Assembly: GCF_001029435.1 (NCBI RefSeq)
Contig: NZ_LDOV01000022.1
Location: 1-64,000, forward strand
Origin: Photobacterium aphoticum
Lineage (GTDB): Bacteria > Pseudomonadota > Gammaproteobacteria > Enterobacterales > Vibrionaceae
Length of the DNA: 64,000 nt
Reading direction: 5' to 3'
Below the pieces are notes generated by a model. That model saw only the letters and a list, made by a program, of their open reading frames with translations, had not been told where the DNA came from and ran no database searches. Below are positions 44,583-53,515 of this stretch, piece by piece. How positions within the stretch are numbered: position 1 is the first letter of the stretch; the number at the start of each line of letters is the position of its first letter. Made by a program: the position numbers and the translations under genes.

Positions 44583-45122
44583 ATGAAAAAGATTCTTGCA
44601 TTTACCGGTAGCAACAACAGTCAGTCTATCCACGCACCATTGATTCAGGCATTAGCGGCACAGGCGTCAGAGACCCAAGTGGATATCCTGAACCTGAACG
44701 ATTACGCCTTGCCAATGTATGGGTTGGATGTGGAAGGCCAAGGTGTACCGGATGCGGCGTTGCAACTTCGTGCAAAGTTGAATGCGTACGATGCGTTGAT
44801 CATTGCCTCGCCGGAACACAACGGTTCAATGCCGGCATTTTTGAAAAACGCCATTGACTGGTTGTCTCGTGTGGCACCACAAGGTACGTCATTCTTCGGT
44901 GATGAGAAAAAGCCGGTGCTATTGGTGAGCACATCTCCGGGTGCAAACGGTGGTGCCACCAACCTGAAAACACTGTCAGAGCTGATGCCATGGTGGGGCG
45001 GTGACGTAAAAGGCGTGTACAGCCTGGGCGGTTTTTATGACAAGTTCCAAGACGGTGCGTTTGATGTTGAAACCACCGCAGAGCTAAAAGCACAAATGGC
45101 GGCTTTTGAAGCGGCACTGTAA
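44583..45122 (+). CDS. NAD(P)H-dependent FMN reductase (flavodoxin-like)
   Basis: A 179-aa flavoprotein oxidoreductase. The FMN phosphate loop (FTGSNNSQSIH at residues 6-16) and the ASPEHNGSMPAFLKNAIDW motif are typical of the ArsH/ChrR/SsuE-like NADPH:FMN reductase family. Members reduce quinones or azo/nitro compounds and limit semiquinone stress. First of three same-strand genes; a good GAGG site precedes the ATG. Confidence 0.9.
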   Translation: MKKILAFTGSNNSQSIHAPLIQALAAQASETQVDILNLNDYALPMYGLDVEGQGVPDAALQLRAKLNAYDALIIASPEHNGSMPAFLKNAIDWLSRVAPQGTSFFGDEKKPVLLVSTSPGANGGATNLKTLSELMPWWGGDVKGVYSLGGFYDKFQDGAFDVETTAELKAQMAAFEAAL

Positions 45123-45205
45123 GCGAGTTAGCAAACGGGTTTATAGAAACATGATCTATAAATAGAAAAGACCGAAGCAAGACAATCACCGAGAAGGAAC
45201 ATCCA

Positions 45206-46090
45206 ATGGCAGTATTAGAGCAAGGTATTTGGTATCCCAACAAAAATGCGAATGAATTGGACCATGAAGACCAATTTGCGTTACCGGAAACCGTGGTCGC
45301 AGGCCGTTACCATTTATACATGTCATTGGCGTGCCCGTTTGCCCATCGTCCGTACTTGGTGATCAATTATTTGGGATTGGATGAGGCGATTTCTGTCTCT
45401 TCAGTCGCAGCAAAGCGATACAACTATGGCTGGGAGTTTGATACTGAGCATGCCGATCCGATTTATGGCCGACCAAAGTTGGCAGATCTGTACCTGAAAG
45501 CCAAGCCAGATTACACCGGCGTGGTGAGCGTGCCTGTGCTGTGGGACAAAGAGACGCAGCAAATTGTCGGTAATGACTCGGCGGCGATGGCGATGGATTT
45601 GGCGACTCGCTGGTTACCGCTGGCGAAACATCCGGTGGAGTTGGTGCCCGCCGCACAACGTGAAGCCATTGAAACACTCAATACCTGGCTGCATGTCAAT
45701 GTGAACCGCAAGGTTTATCAAGTGGGGTTTGCGACCGATCAAGCGACCTACGATGAGGCCAGCGAGAGTTTGTTTGCCGCGTTAGAAACGCTGGATGCAC
45801 GGTTAAGCCAATCTAAGTATTTATTTGGTGAGCAAGTTACGCTGTCGGATCTGTTTTTGCTACCCACACTCGTGCGTTTTGAAGTCGTGTACGAGGTGCA
45901 TTTTAAAGCCAATAAAAAGCCATTGCGTGCATTCACTCATTTGTACCGTTACATGCGTGAGTTGGTGGCGGATCCGCGTATTCGCAGCACGTTAGATATT
46001 GAGTACATGAAACAGCATTACTACTTTTCGCACAAACACATTAATCCTTACGGCATTGTGCCTGCGGGGCCGCAGCTTGACTGGCTATGA
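45206..46090 (+). CDS. Glutathionyl-hydroquinone reductase (Xi-class GST)
   Basis: A 294-aa glutathione transferase of the Xi class, which reduces glutathionyl-hydroquinones. The catalytic Cys43 is in ACPFAHR, and the C-terminal all-helical domain and YMKQHYYFSHKHINP tail match the class (YqjG/EcmB-like). An AGAAGGA site precedes the ATG. Its place after an FMN reductase suggests a quinone-detoxifying operon. Confidence 0.92.
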   Translation: MAVLEQGIWYPNKNANELDHEDQFALPETVVAGRYHLYMSLACPFAHRPYLVINYLGLDEAISVSSVAAKRYNYGWEFDTEHADPIYGRPKLADLYLKAKPDYTGVVSVPVLWDKETQQIVGNDSAAMAMDLATRWLPLAKHPVELVPAAQREAIETLNTWLHVNVNRKVYQVGFATDQATYDEASESLFAALETLDARLSQSKYLFGEQVTLSDLFLLPTLVRFEVVYEVHFKANKKPLRAFTHLYRYMRELVADPRIRSTLDIEYMKQHYYFSHKHINPYGIVPAGPQLDWL

Positions 46091-46119
46091 ATGTGAGTGA
46101 AAAACGGAAATAAGAAGCC

Positions 46120-46806
46120 ATGAACCAAGCTATGAAACAACAAACGAAACAAGCCATGAAACCGGCCTTACGTATTGATTTTTTCCACGATGTAATTTGT
46201 GGTTGGTGTTACGTGCTTTCTCCACGTTTGCGCCAACTGGCGACAGAGTTTGATTTGGATATTCATCACCATGCTTTTGCATTAACAGCAACGCGCGCTG
46301 ATCAAATCGATAAATTTGGTTCGGTCGAACAAGCGAAAAGCATCATTATGGGCCATTGGGAACAGTGTGCGAAAGCCGATGATGCTCAGCGTATTAATGT
46401 GGCGGGCATGCGTGCTCAATCGTTTGATTATCCGATTTCTACCCCTGGGTTAGTGGCCTGTAAAGCGGCAGCGCAACAGCCGGGAGAAAAGGGCGCGCAA
46501 GCCACGTATTGGGATTATTTTGATGCCATTACCCATGCGCATTTGCATGAGAACCGCAACATTGCCGATGAAGACGTTTTGGTCGCAGTGGCGGAAGAAA
46601 TCGGTTTAGACGGCACGCGTTTTCGTCAGGACATGGCCGATCCACAGCGCCAGCAAGAGATCGCTCAAGACAAAGCCTTGGCCGAGGCATACGGCGTGAA
46701 CTCGACGCCTACGCTGGTGATCAATCAGCAATGGGCGATTCCGGGCGCGGTGTCGTTGGTACAGTTGCGTGAAGCCATGACAGAGATTCAAGCCAGCATC
46801 CAGTGA
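46120..46806 (+). CDS. FrnE-like DsbA-family oxidoreductase
   Basis: A 228-aa thioredoxin-fold protein without a signal peptide, so cytoplasmic. CGWC at 27-30 is the active site and NSTPTLVI the cis-proline loop. FrnE relatives are linked to oxidative stress or thiol-dependent isomerisation. ATG at 46120, or in-frame ATGs 4 and 13 codons later, could be the start. It lies 29 bp after the glutathionyl-hydroquinone reductase gene and is likely co-transcribed. Confidence 0.88.
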   Translation: MNQAMKQQTKQAMKPALRIDFFHDVICGWCYVLSPRLRQLATEFDLDIHHHAFALTATRADQIDKFGSVEQAKSIIMGHWEQCAKADDAQRINVAGMRAQSFDYPISTPGLVACKAAAQQPGEKGAQATYWDYFDAITHAHLHENRNIADEDVLVAVAEEIGLDGTRFRQDMADPQRQQEIAQDKALAEAYGVNSTPTLVINQQWAIPGAVSLVQLREAMTEIQASIQ

Positions 46807-46819
46807 TCACCCGTCTTCT

Positions 46820-47110
46820 TTAATCAGAAGTCAGTGACACCGTGTAACGGACTTTCCCGACCACCTGAGTGGGGCAAATGGTTCCCATGTCTGTGCTACT
46901 GACACTGCTGGCATGCAAGCCCGTTAAAGTGAGTGACTGGTTAGTATGCACACAGGCGATGCGTTTAATGATGCGGCCATAGTGGGGATGGTTAATCACG
47001 ACATCATCCCCAACCTGTAAATGGCGAAACCACCGAGAGATCAACACGAAATCGCCCGGTTGAAAAACAGGGAGCATACTGCTCCCCGTGACTTTTAAGA
47101 TAAACAACAT
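46820..47110 (-). CDS. sodX: Nickel superoxide dismutase maturation protease (S26)
   Basis: A 96-aa signal-peptidase-like protein with catalytic Ser11 (GSSMLP) and Lys49 (GRIIKRIA). It lies 31 bp downstream of the Ni-SOD gene. In known Ni-SOD systems SodX removes the N-terminal extension so that His1 can bind nickel. The neighbouring substrate makes the assignment firm. Confidence 0.93.
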   Translation of the reverse strand: MLFILKVTGSSMLPVFQPGDFVLISRWFRHLQVGDDVVINHPHYGRIIKRIACVHTNQSLTLTGLHASSVSSTDMGTICPTQVVGKVRYTVSLTSD

Positions 47111-47141
47111 GGTGGAATGCCTGCGTGTCGTTTAATGTCGG

Positions 47142-47651
47142 TTAGCTTTGCGGCGACAGTGCAGGATAAGCCACGATTTGCTCTGTCGGGTAAGGGCACT
47201 GAGCACGGAAGGTTTTCACGCCTTTGGTGAGCCAGAAGGCTTCAGCAAATTGATTTACTAACTCCAGCAATTCCAGTGCATGCGCCCGAACCACATGCTG
47301 TTTGGTTTTGGATGCTTGCAGCATAATGCGGTGTACCAAATCATGCACACCCGCCACTTGGTCAAACTGTGGCTGTTTGAAGTAATCTCCCCAAATAACG
47401 GTGACTTGCTGTTTTAGCTCGATACCGTGCTGCTCTTTTTGCGCCACTAAACGCGCAAGCTGTGCCTGATCTTGAATTGTCAACGCGGGCTTGGTGGCCA
47501 GTTCATCAATTAAATCACACAGACGGATCATCGTAAGTACCGACAATTGCGCACTGATCGGATCATAGATCTTGCACGGAATATCGCAGTGGGCTGAAAC
47601 GGTAGGCAGAGGGTGCTGACGATCAAAGGCGGTTAATAGTTTATGCAGCAT
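47142..47651 (-). CDS. sodN: Nickel-containing superoxide dismutase precursor
   Basis: A 169-aa precursor. The nickel hook HCDIPCKIYDP starts at residue 21; cleavage after Ala20 would free His1, Cys2 and Cys6 as ligands. The Gly common at hook position 7 is Lys here. The rest is the four-helix bundle that forms a hexamer. The start at 47651 gives the usual short propeptide; an upstream extension is rejected because it overlaps the preceding gene. It dismutates superoxide without iron or manganese. Confidence 0.95.
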   Translation of the reverse strand: MLHKLLTAFDRQHPLPTVSAHCDIPCKIYDPISAQLSVLTMIRLCDLIDELATKPALTIQDQAQLARLVAQKEQHGIELKQQVTVIWGDYFKQPQFDQVAGVHDLVHRIMLQASKTKQHVVRAHALELLELVNQFAEAFWLTKGVKTFRAQCPYPTEQIVAYPALSPQS

Positions 47652-47652
47652 C

Positions 47653-47838
47653 TTATTGCTCCTTTTTGTTTGCGCGTTTACGAAGCAGTAAATAGCCACC
47701 CAAGGCTGCGACAGACAAACCCGCACCTATCGCAACTAAATGGATAATATCGCTGGTCCAGTGCTGGTGGTCATGGCCGGCATGGGCGAGGGCGCCACTG
47801 GCAAAAAGGGTCAAACAAACAATCATTAGGCTTTTCAC
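47653..47838 (-). CDS. Small His-rich membrane protein in the Ni-SOD operon
   Basis: A 61-aa protein ending 1 bp before the sodN start. A signal peptide (cleavage near GALA) is followed by HAGHDHQHW, a metal-binding-like cluster, one membrane helix (about 33-52) and a basic tail. The GTG start at 47838 has AAGGAG upstream; an ATG at 47826 is an alternative. Position suggests a role in nickel supply or SOD maturation; this is inference. Confidence 0.72.
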   Translation of the reverse strand: MKSLMIVCLTLFASGALAHAGHDHQHWTSDIIHLVAIGAGLSVAALGGYLLLRKRANKKEQ

Positions 47839-47889
47839 TTACTTTACTCCTTGTTGGGTAAGAGAGGCATTGCACAACGTGTGCAGGAA

Positions 47890-48258
47890 TTAGCTCAATG
47901 GGATTCGGTGTAGATACTCATAGCGGGCTTTTTGCCACATATTCAGCCCTCGCATGAGCACGCAATGGTGAGCACCACAATCTTCTGGCGGGTTACACTG
48001 CTGGAAAAAGGCGAAGGATTGATCAAAAAGGTTTTCACACACTAAGCGATCATTAATGGCTTCATAGTTATCGATAAGGTTCAAATAACTGACGAGCATC
48101 ATCGCGACGGCGTCATCGGGATCGTCGGCAAAATAGTCAGTAAACACCTGCTGGGCATTTTCCAGAGCCTGCCGATTGAGTGTGATCGACTGGCGATAGT
48201 TTTGGTGGTGAAAGCAACATTGTGCTTGCTTGGTGAGGGATTTCCACTTTTCAATCAT
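47890..48258 (-). CDS. Helical TPR-like protein, first gene of the Ni-SOD operon
   Basis: A 122-aa soluble protein with TPR-like helices (FHHQNYRQSITLNRQALENA) and six Cys plus several His (QCCFHHQ, QCNPPEDCGAHHC), which could bind metal. It starts directly below a Fur-like box and is 52 bp upstream of the His-rich gene, so it probably belongs to the same transcript. No ribosome-binding site is obvious at the ATG. Function unknown; a nickel-handling or SOD-assembly role is inferred from context only. Confidence 0.65.
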   Translation of the reverse strand: MIEKWKSLTKQAQCCFHHQNYRQSITLNRQALENAQQVFTDYFADDPDDAVAMMLVSYLNLIDNYEAINDRLVCENLFDQSFAFFQQCNPPEDCGAHHCVLMRGLNMWQKARYEYLHRIPLS

Positions 48259-48259
48259 T

Positions 48260-48278
48260 GTTAATGCGAATCATTCTA
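48260..48278. promoter_or_regulatory. Fur-like box upstream of the Ni-SOD operon
   Basis: GTTAATGCGAATCATTCTA agrees with the 19-bp Fur consensus at 14 positions by eye, including the AATCATT half. It abuts the first gene of the operon. Fur or the nickel regulator Nur could bind. Confidence 0.55.
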
Positions 48279-48632
48279 TTTCTCATTTGTTGTGATAGTA
48301 AAGCAAAAAATAGACGGGATTGCGAATGGAAAGTGAACAATTGTCATATTTATTTATCCATACATTTTGTCTGTGTTTGTTATGGAAAAAATCAGTGTTT
48401 TTTTCTGATTAGTTAACAACCTGTGTTTTCTATCTTGTTAATATGCAACATAAAAACGGCGGTATTTTGGCTTGCAAGCAAAAAATCGCGCCAAAATAAA
48501 TGAGTGAAAAATACGACATTTTATTCGGGATATAATCGTTTAACTATTGCATTTTCAATGATTTAGTTGTTGATTGATGCGGTTTTCAGTGATATTTATT
48601 GCTGATGTTTAGGCGATGCACGGAATAAATGA
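48279..48632. other. Intergenic region, divergent promoters
   Basis: About 350 bp of AT-rich sequence between the Ni-SOD operon and the DUF294 gene. No RNA gene or repeat recognised. Confidence 0.4.
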
Positions 48633-50513
48633 ATGGAAGCTGAGCAGTTAGAAGTCCTCAATTTCATCAGCCAATACCCCCCCTTTGATGACCTACCCGA
48701 AGAACACCTGAAGCAGATTGCGATGCAAGCGGAAGTGGCCTATTTCCGGCAGGGCACCGACATTTTAAAATCTGGCGATGATATTCGTGATTTGTACATG
48801 GTCCGCAGCGGGGCCGTAGAGGTTTATCGCCGTAAAGGTGAACTGTATAACCGTATTGATGCGGGTGGTTTGTTCGGGCAAATGGGCCTGCTCATGAATA
48901 ACCGCGTGCGTATGCCGGTGAAAGCCATTGAAGATACCTTGGTGTATTGCATTCCCGAGCAGATGTTTGTGGCACTGTGTGATGAGTTTGAAAACTTCGC
49001 TGACTTTATGGAGCTGGAAGACAGCGCCCGTCTGCGCACCGCCATTTCTAACCAGAATGACGGCAATGATTTCACCACCGCCAAAGCCCGTAAAATCCTC
49101 AGTCGTGAACCGGTGACCTTGCCGTCAACGGCCACCATTCAAGAAGCCGCCATGCTGATGGCGGAAGAAAATGTCACGTCATTGTTGATTGTCCGTCCAC
49201 CGGAAGAAATCACTGAAGAAGATGATGATCAGCTACTCGGTATTCTGACTGATCGCGATTTGTGTATTCGCGTGTTGGCACAAGGGCTGGATACGAACTT
49301 TGCCGTCAGTGAAGTGATGACCACCGATGTGGTGTCGTTGGATTACAACGCCTATGTGTTTGAAGCCATGTTAACCATGCTGCGTTATAACACCCACCAC
49401 CTGCCTATTCTAAAAGACAAAAAGCCCATCGGCGTGATTGGCATGACGGATATCGTCCGTTATGAATCCCAGAACAGTTTGCTGTTGGTGAGCTCGATTT
49501 ACCAGCAAACCAGCGTGGAAGATCTCAAACAGGTAGCCTCGCAGGTGAAAGACTGTTTCGTGCGCATGGTCAGTGAAGATGCCAATGCTCATATGATTGG
49601 CCGCGCCATGTCCGTGATTGGCAGCAGCTTCAAGCAGCGTTTGGCAGAACTGGCTGAACAAGAGTTAGGCCCGGCACCGATCCCGTATTGTTTGATTGCC
49701 ATGGGCTCGATGGCCCGTGACGAGCAGTTGATCGTGACCGATCAGGATAACGCCCTGATTCTGGACAACAGTTACGATGAAGCCGTGCACGGTGAATACT
49801 TTGCGCAGTTTGCCAAGTTCGTGTGTGATGGTCTGGCTGAATGTGGCTATGAATACTGCACCGGCGACATCATGGCGACCAATCCGGAATGGCGTAAAAC
49901 CCGTGCGGAATGGGAAGAGTGCTTTGCCCGCTGGATTGATGATCCAACACCGGAACGTCTGCTTAACAGTAATATCTTCTTTGATTTACTGGGTGTACAC
50001 GGCCGCCTTAAGTGGGCAGAACACCTCAGCAGCTTTGTGGTGCGCCGAGCGAAAAGAAATAATCGCTTCCTGGCCGCGATGGCCTATAACGCCATTCGCC
50101 GAACGCCACCATTGGGTTTCTTTAAAGATTTCGTGATGGAAAAAGACGGGCGTCACCGTAACTCCATTAACCTCAAGCGTCGTGGTACCGCACCGATGGC
50201 GGATCTGATCCGCGTGCATGCTTTAGCCATCGGTTCCCGTTCTCAGAATTCGTTTGAGCGATTAGATGACATCAATGATGCCGGCATTCTGCCCAAAGGG
50301 CGGGGCATGGACTTAAAAGATGCCATGGAGCTGATCTACATGGTGCGTATTCGTCATCAGGCGTTGGATATTGAAAACGGCGAAAAACCGGATAACAACA
50401 TCGAGCCTGAGCACATGTCAGATTTTGAGCGTCGTAATCTGAAAGCGGCATTCCAGATCTTAAGTAATGCGCAGAACTTCATGAAGTACCGTTATCAGAG
50501 AAGCGGAAAATGA
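48633..50513 (+). CDS. cNMP-binding/CBS/DUF294 nucleotidyltransferase protein
   Basis: A 626-aa cytoplasmic protein in four parts: a cyclic-nucleotide-binding-like domain (about 15-125), a pair of CBS domains (about 150-285, ending PIGVIGMTDIVRY), a DUF294 nucleotidyltransferase-like domain (about 330-460, with the GSMARDEQ and TDQDNALI motifs) and a C-terminal DUF294_C helical domain. This layout suggests a signalling enzyme or GlnD-like modifier controlled by nucleotides. It overlaps the exonuclease gene by 4 bp. Confidence 0.9.
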   Translation: MEAEQLEVLNFISQYPPFDDLPEEHLKQIAMQAEVAYFRQGTDILKSGDDIRDLYMVRSGAVEVYRRKGELYNRIDAGGLFGQMGLLMNNRVRMPVKAIEDTLVYCIPEQMFVALCDEFENFADFMELEDSARLRTAISNQNDGNDFTTAKARKILSREPVTLPSTATIQEAAMLMAEENVTSLLIVRPPEEITEEDDDQLLGILTDRDLCIRVLAQGLDTNFAVSEVMTTDVVSLDYNAYVFEAMLTMLRYNTHHLPILKDKKPIGVIGMTDIVRYESQNSLLLVSSIYQQTSVEDLKQVASQVKDCFVRMVSEDANAHMIGRAMSVIGSSFKQRLAELAEQELGPAPIPYCLIAMGSMARDEQLIVTDQDNALILDNSYDEAVHGEYFAQFAKFVCDGLAECGYEYCTGDIMATNPEWRKTRAEWEECFARWIDDPTPERLLNSNIFFDLLGVHGRLKWAEHLSSFVVRRAKRNNRFLAAMAYNAIRRTPPLGFFKDFVMEKDGRHRNSINLKRRGTAPMADLIRVHALAIGSRSQNSFERLDDINDAGILPKGRGMDLKDAMELIYMVRIRHQALDIENGEKPDNNIEPEHMSDFERRNLKAAFQILSNAQNFMKYRYQRSGK

Positions 50514-51274
50514 GTGAGGTAATCGGCCAACAGGCTGAGAATACCACCTTTCTGAATGCGCAGTTGTTGAATACGTCGGGCACACCAACATGGCCTGACG
50601 TGTTTTCCCAACTCGCAACAGAAGCCAAAGACGCGCGCCTGAAACAGTATTACGCCACGCCGATGATCAGTGGTGACACGCCATTAAAAGATGTGCCGTT
50701 TGTTTCTATCGATTTTGAAACCACCGGACTGAATGCGCAGGACGATGCCATTCTGACCATTGGTCTGGTGCCGTTCACGCTGTCACGCATTCAATGCAGT
50801 GGTTCACGTCACTGGGTGGTGAACCCGAACCGTGAATTGAATGAAGAGTCTGTCGTGATCCACGGCATTACCGATTCTGAAGTGAAAAATGCGCCGCAGC
50901 TGGATGCCATTCTGGCGCAGATCCTCGAAGCCATGGCCGGCAAAATTGTGCTGGTGCATTACAAAAATATCGAGCGTCAGTTTTTCCATCACGCCCTGAT
51001 TAACTGCATCGGGGAGGGGATCCAATTTCCGGTTGTCGACACCCTGGACATTGAATATGCCCTACAACGTCAACAATGTGCCGGATTTTTTAATTGGTTA
51101 AAGCGTAAAAAGCCAGGATCCGTTCGTTTGGGTCATGCGCGAGAGCGATACGGCTTACCGGCGTATCATCCTCACCATGCGTTAACAGATGCCCTCGCAA
51201 CAGCCGAGTTATTTCAGGCACAAGTGCAATATCACTTCGATCCTGATATGCCGCTGTCGGCGCTGTGGCAGTAA
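50510..51274 (+). CDS. DEDDh 3'-5' exonuclease, DnaQ-like
   Basis: A 254-aa exonuclease. Asp68 and Glu70 (SIDFETTGL) form motif Exo I, VLVHYKNIERQF holds Exo II, and HHALTDALATAELF is the DEDDh Exo III. It is not the replicative epsilon subunit by neighbours or C-terminus. It is coupled to the CBS/DUF294 gene, a pairing known in many proteobacteria although its purpose is not defined. Confidence 0.9.
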   Translation: MSEVIGQQAENTTFLNAQLLNTSGTPTWPDVFSQLATEAKDARLKQYYATPMISGDTPLKDVPFVSIDFETTGLNAQDDAILTIGLVPFTLSRIQCSGSRHWVVNPNRELNEESVVIHGITDSEVKNAPQLDAILAQILEAMAGKIVLVHYKNIERQFFHHALINCIGEGIQFPVVDTLDIEYALQRQQCAGFFNWLKRKKPGSVRLGHARERYGLPAYHPHHALTDALATAELFQAQVQYHFDPDMPLSALWQ

Positions 51275-51531
51275 AAAAATGCTCGAATTATGCGTAAAAA
51301 GCATCGGGTTGAGCTAAAAAAAGCACTGTTTGATTGAAAATCTTAATGATAACGATAAAAACATGAAATGTGTTCAGGTGTTTTTTATCGTTAGAATGGG
51401 TGTTAGAGCAAGTTCTCTAAATTGCTGTTTATTTGTACAAAATTGTAATAAGTGTCGCATGCAAGCCATCACTCATACAGCTTAATGTAAGAATAAATGT
51501 AAACGGTCACGTATTTTTAAGGAGATAATTC

Positions 51532-53196
51532 GTGAGTACCGATAATAACGGCGGGATCCAACGCCCCGACGGTAAAGTTAACGCTATCGATACCGATTAC
51601 CAGATCGGCCAAGATAACGTTGCTTTGAAAGTGGGACCATTTGGTCTTGATATCCACAACCGAGTGTTTGCTATTTCAGGCTTAGCGATCGTTTTGTTCG
51701 TTATAGTGACACTGACCTTTAGACAACAAGTCGAACCTTTCTTTTCTGGGCTACGTGCATGGTTAGTTTCTAACATGGACTGGTTCTTCCTTTCTGCGGG
51801 TAACGTCTTTGTTGTTGTCTGTTTAGTACTGATTGTCACGCCATTAGGTCGTGTACGTATCGGTGGTACCGAAGCCACTCCTGACTATTCTTATGCAGGT
51901 TGGTTAGCGATGCTGTTTGCTGCGGGTATGGGTATTGGTCTGGTGTTCTTTGGTGTATCAGAGCCAATGTCACATTTCAGTGCAGCATTGAACGGCGTCA
52001 CCATTGAAAACGGCGTTCGTACCGACTGGGCACCTTTGGGCGCAGCAGCGGGTAACACTGAAGCGGCGTCTGCACTGGGTATGGCAGCGACGATTTACCA
52101 CTGGGCACTGCACCCTTGGTCAATCTACGCGTTGTTGGCACTGGGCTTGGCGATTTTCTCGTTCAACAAAGGCCTGCCACTGACCATGCGTTCCATCTTC
52201 TACCCACTGTTTGGTGAGCGTATTTGGGGTTGGACAGGTCACATCATCGATATCCTGGCTGTTGTGGCGACCGTGTTCGGTTTGGCAACGTCTTTGGGTT
52301 ACGGTGCATCGCAAGCGGCGACCGGTTTGAACTTCTTGTTTGGCATTCCAATGACAGAAACCACCCAAGTGGTATTGATCGTGATCATCACGGCACTGGC
52401 ATTGATGTCTGTGGTAGCGGGCCTGGACAGCGGCGTGAAGCGTCTGTCTGAAATCAACATGGGCGTGGCGGCATTGTTGCTACTGTTCGTGATTGTTGTG
52501 GGTCCGACCATGGCAATTTTCACCGGTTTCTTCGAGAACATCGGTGCGTACCTGGCGAACATTCCTGCACTGTCTGTGCCGTTTGGTCGTGAAGACGTGA
52601 ACTACTCTCAGGGTTGGACGGCGTTCTACTGGGCGTGGTGGATCTCCTGGTCACCATTCGTAGGTATGTTCATTGCACGTGTTTCTCGTGGCCGTTCTGT
52701 GCGTGAGTTCATTGTGTGCGTTATCCTGATCCCATCTACTGTGTGTGTATTGTGGATGACCGCGTTCGGCGGCACGGCAATCAGCCAGTACGTGAACGAC
52801 GGTTACCAAGCGGTATTCAATGCAGAACTGCCATTGAAACTGTTCATGATGCTAGATGTGATGCCACTGACTGAAATCACGTCACTGGTGGGTATCGTGC
52901 TGGTGGTTGTCTTCTTCATCACTTCTGCTGACTCTGGCTCATTGGTTATCGACACCATCGCAGCGGGCGGTAAGGTGGATGCACCAACACCACAGCGTGT
53001 GTTCTGGTGTACGTTTGAAGGCTTGGTGGCTATCGCCCTAATGCTGGGCGGTGGCTTGGCCGCTGCGCAGGCAATGGCGGTAACGACCGGTCTACCATTT
53101 ACCATGGTATTGCTGGTAGCGACCGTCTCGCTAATCAAAGGCTTGATGGACGAACCACGTCCGAAAGCAAAAGCGGGTAAAAAAGCGCACGCGTAA
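51532..53196 (+). CDS. BCCT family betaine/choline/carnitine transporter
   Basis: A 554-aa Na+- or H+-coupled importer of quaternary-ammonium solutes. Twelve helices, the glycine-rich GMGIGLVFFGVSEPMSH segment and the WAWWISWSPFVGMFIARVSR signature are clear. A GTG start with AAGGAG 8 bp upstream is chosen. It is probably used for osmoprotection by glycine betaine or similar. Monocistronic with a strong terminator. Confidence 0.95.
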   Translation: MSTDNNGGIQRPDGKVNAIDTDYQIGQDNVALKVGPFGLDIHNRVFAISGLAIVLFVIVTLTFRQQVEPFFSGLRAWLVSNMDWFFLSAGNVFVVVCLVLIVTPLGRVRIGGTEATPDYSYAGWLAMLFAAGMGIGLVFFGVSEPMSHFSAALNGVTIENGVRTDWAPLGAAAGNTEAASALGMAATIYHWALHPWSIYALLALGLAIFSFNKGLPLTMRSIFYPLFGERIWGWTGHIIDILAVVATVFGLATSLGYGASQAATGLNFLFGIPMTETTQVVLIVIITALALMSVVAGLDSGVKRLSEINMGVAALLLLFVIVVGPTMAIFTGFFENIGAYLANIPALSVPFGREDVNYSQGWTAFYWAWWISWSPFVGMFIARVSRGRSVREFIVCVILIPSTVCVLWMTAFGGTAISQYVNDGYQAVFNAELPLKLFMMLDVMPLTEITSLVGIVLVVVFFITSADSGSLVIDTIAAGGKVDAPTPQRVFWCTFEGLVAIALMLGGGLAAAQAMAVTTGLPFTMVLLVATVSLIKGLMDEPRPKAKAGKKAHA

Positions 53197-53229
53197 TCAC
53201 TTTGTGATGACATCACGCTTATAACTAAC

Positions 53230-53257
53230 AAAACGGCATGCTTCGGCATGCCGTTTT
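53230..53257 (+). terminator. Terminator after the BCCT gene
   Basis: AAAACGGCATGC / GCATGCCGTTTT stem with a TTCG tetraloop and T-run. Confidence 0.95.
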
Positions 53258-53515
53258 TGTATGTGGTGTTTGAACCTCTACAGTGTATTGCGTTTCATGT
53301 CTTCTCATTAAAATGTGACTTCATTCGGATGATGAAAATGTAGAATGTGATATGTGGAATGATTCTACAATTTCCCCAAGACTTGATAAGATAGCATATT
53401 AATATCAATTAGTTATTCGTTACGTTAGCATCTGCTAATGGTGATATGTAGCATTGTAAGGTAGCGTAGTTCCATATATAAAGTTGTTAAGTCTCAAGTT
53501 GAACGAGGGTAATAA
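53258..53515. other. Boundary between core genome and the cassette array
   Basis: AT-rich sequence without an ORF. GTTAAGT at 53486-53492 fits the integron core site GTTRRRY and lies 24 bp before the first cassette gene, so it may be the array boundary. No integrase gene is present on either side in this window. Confidence 0.45.
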
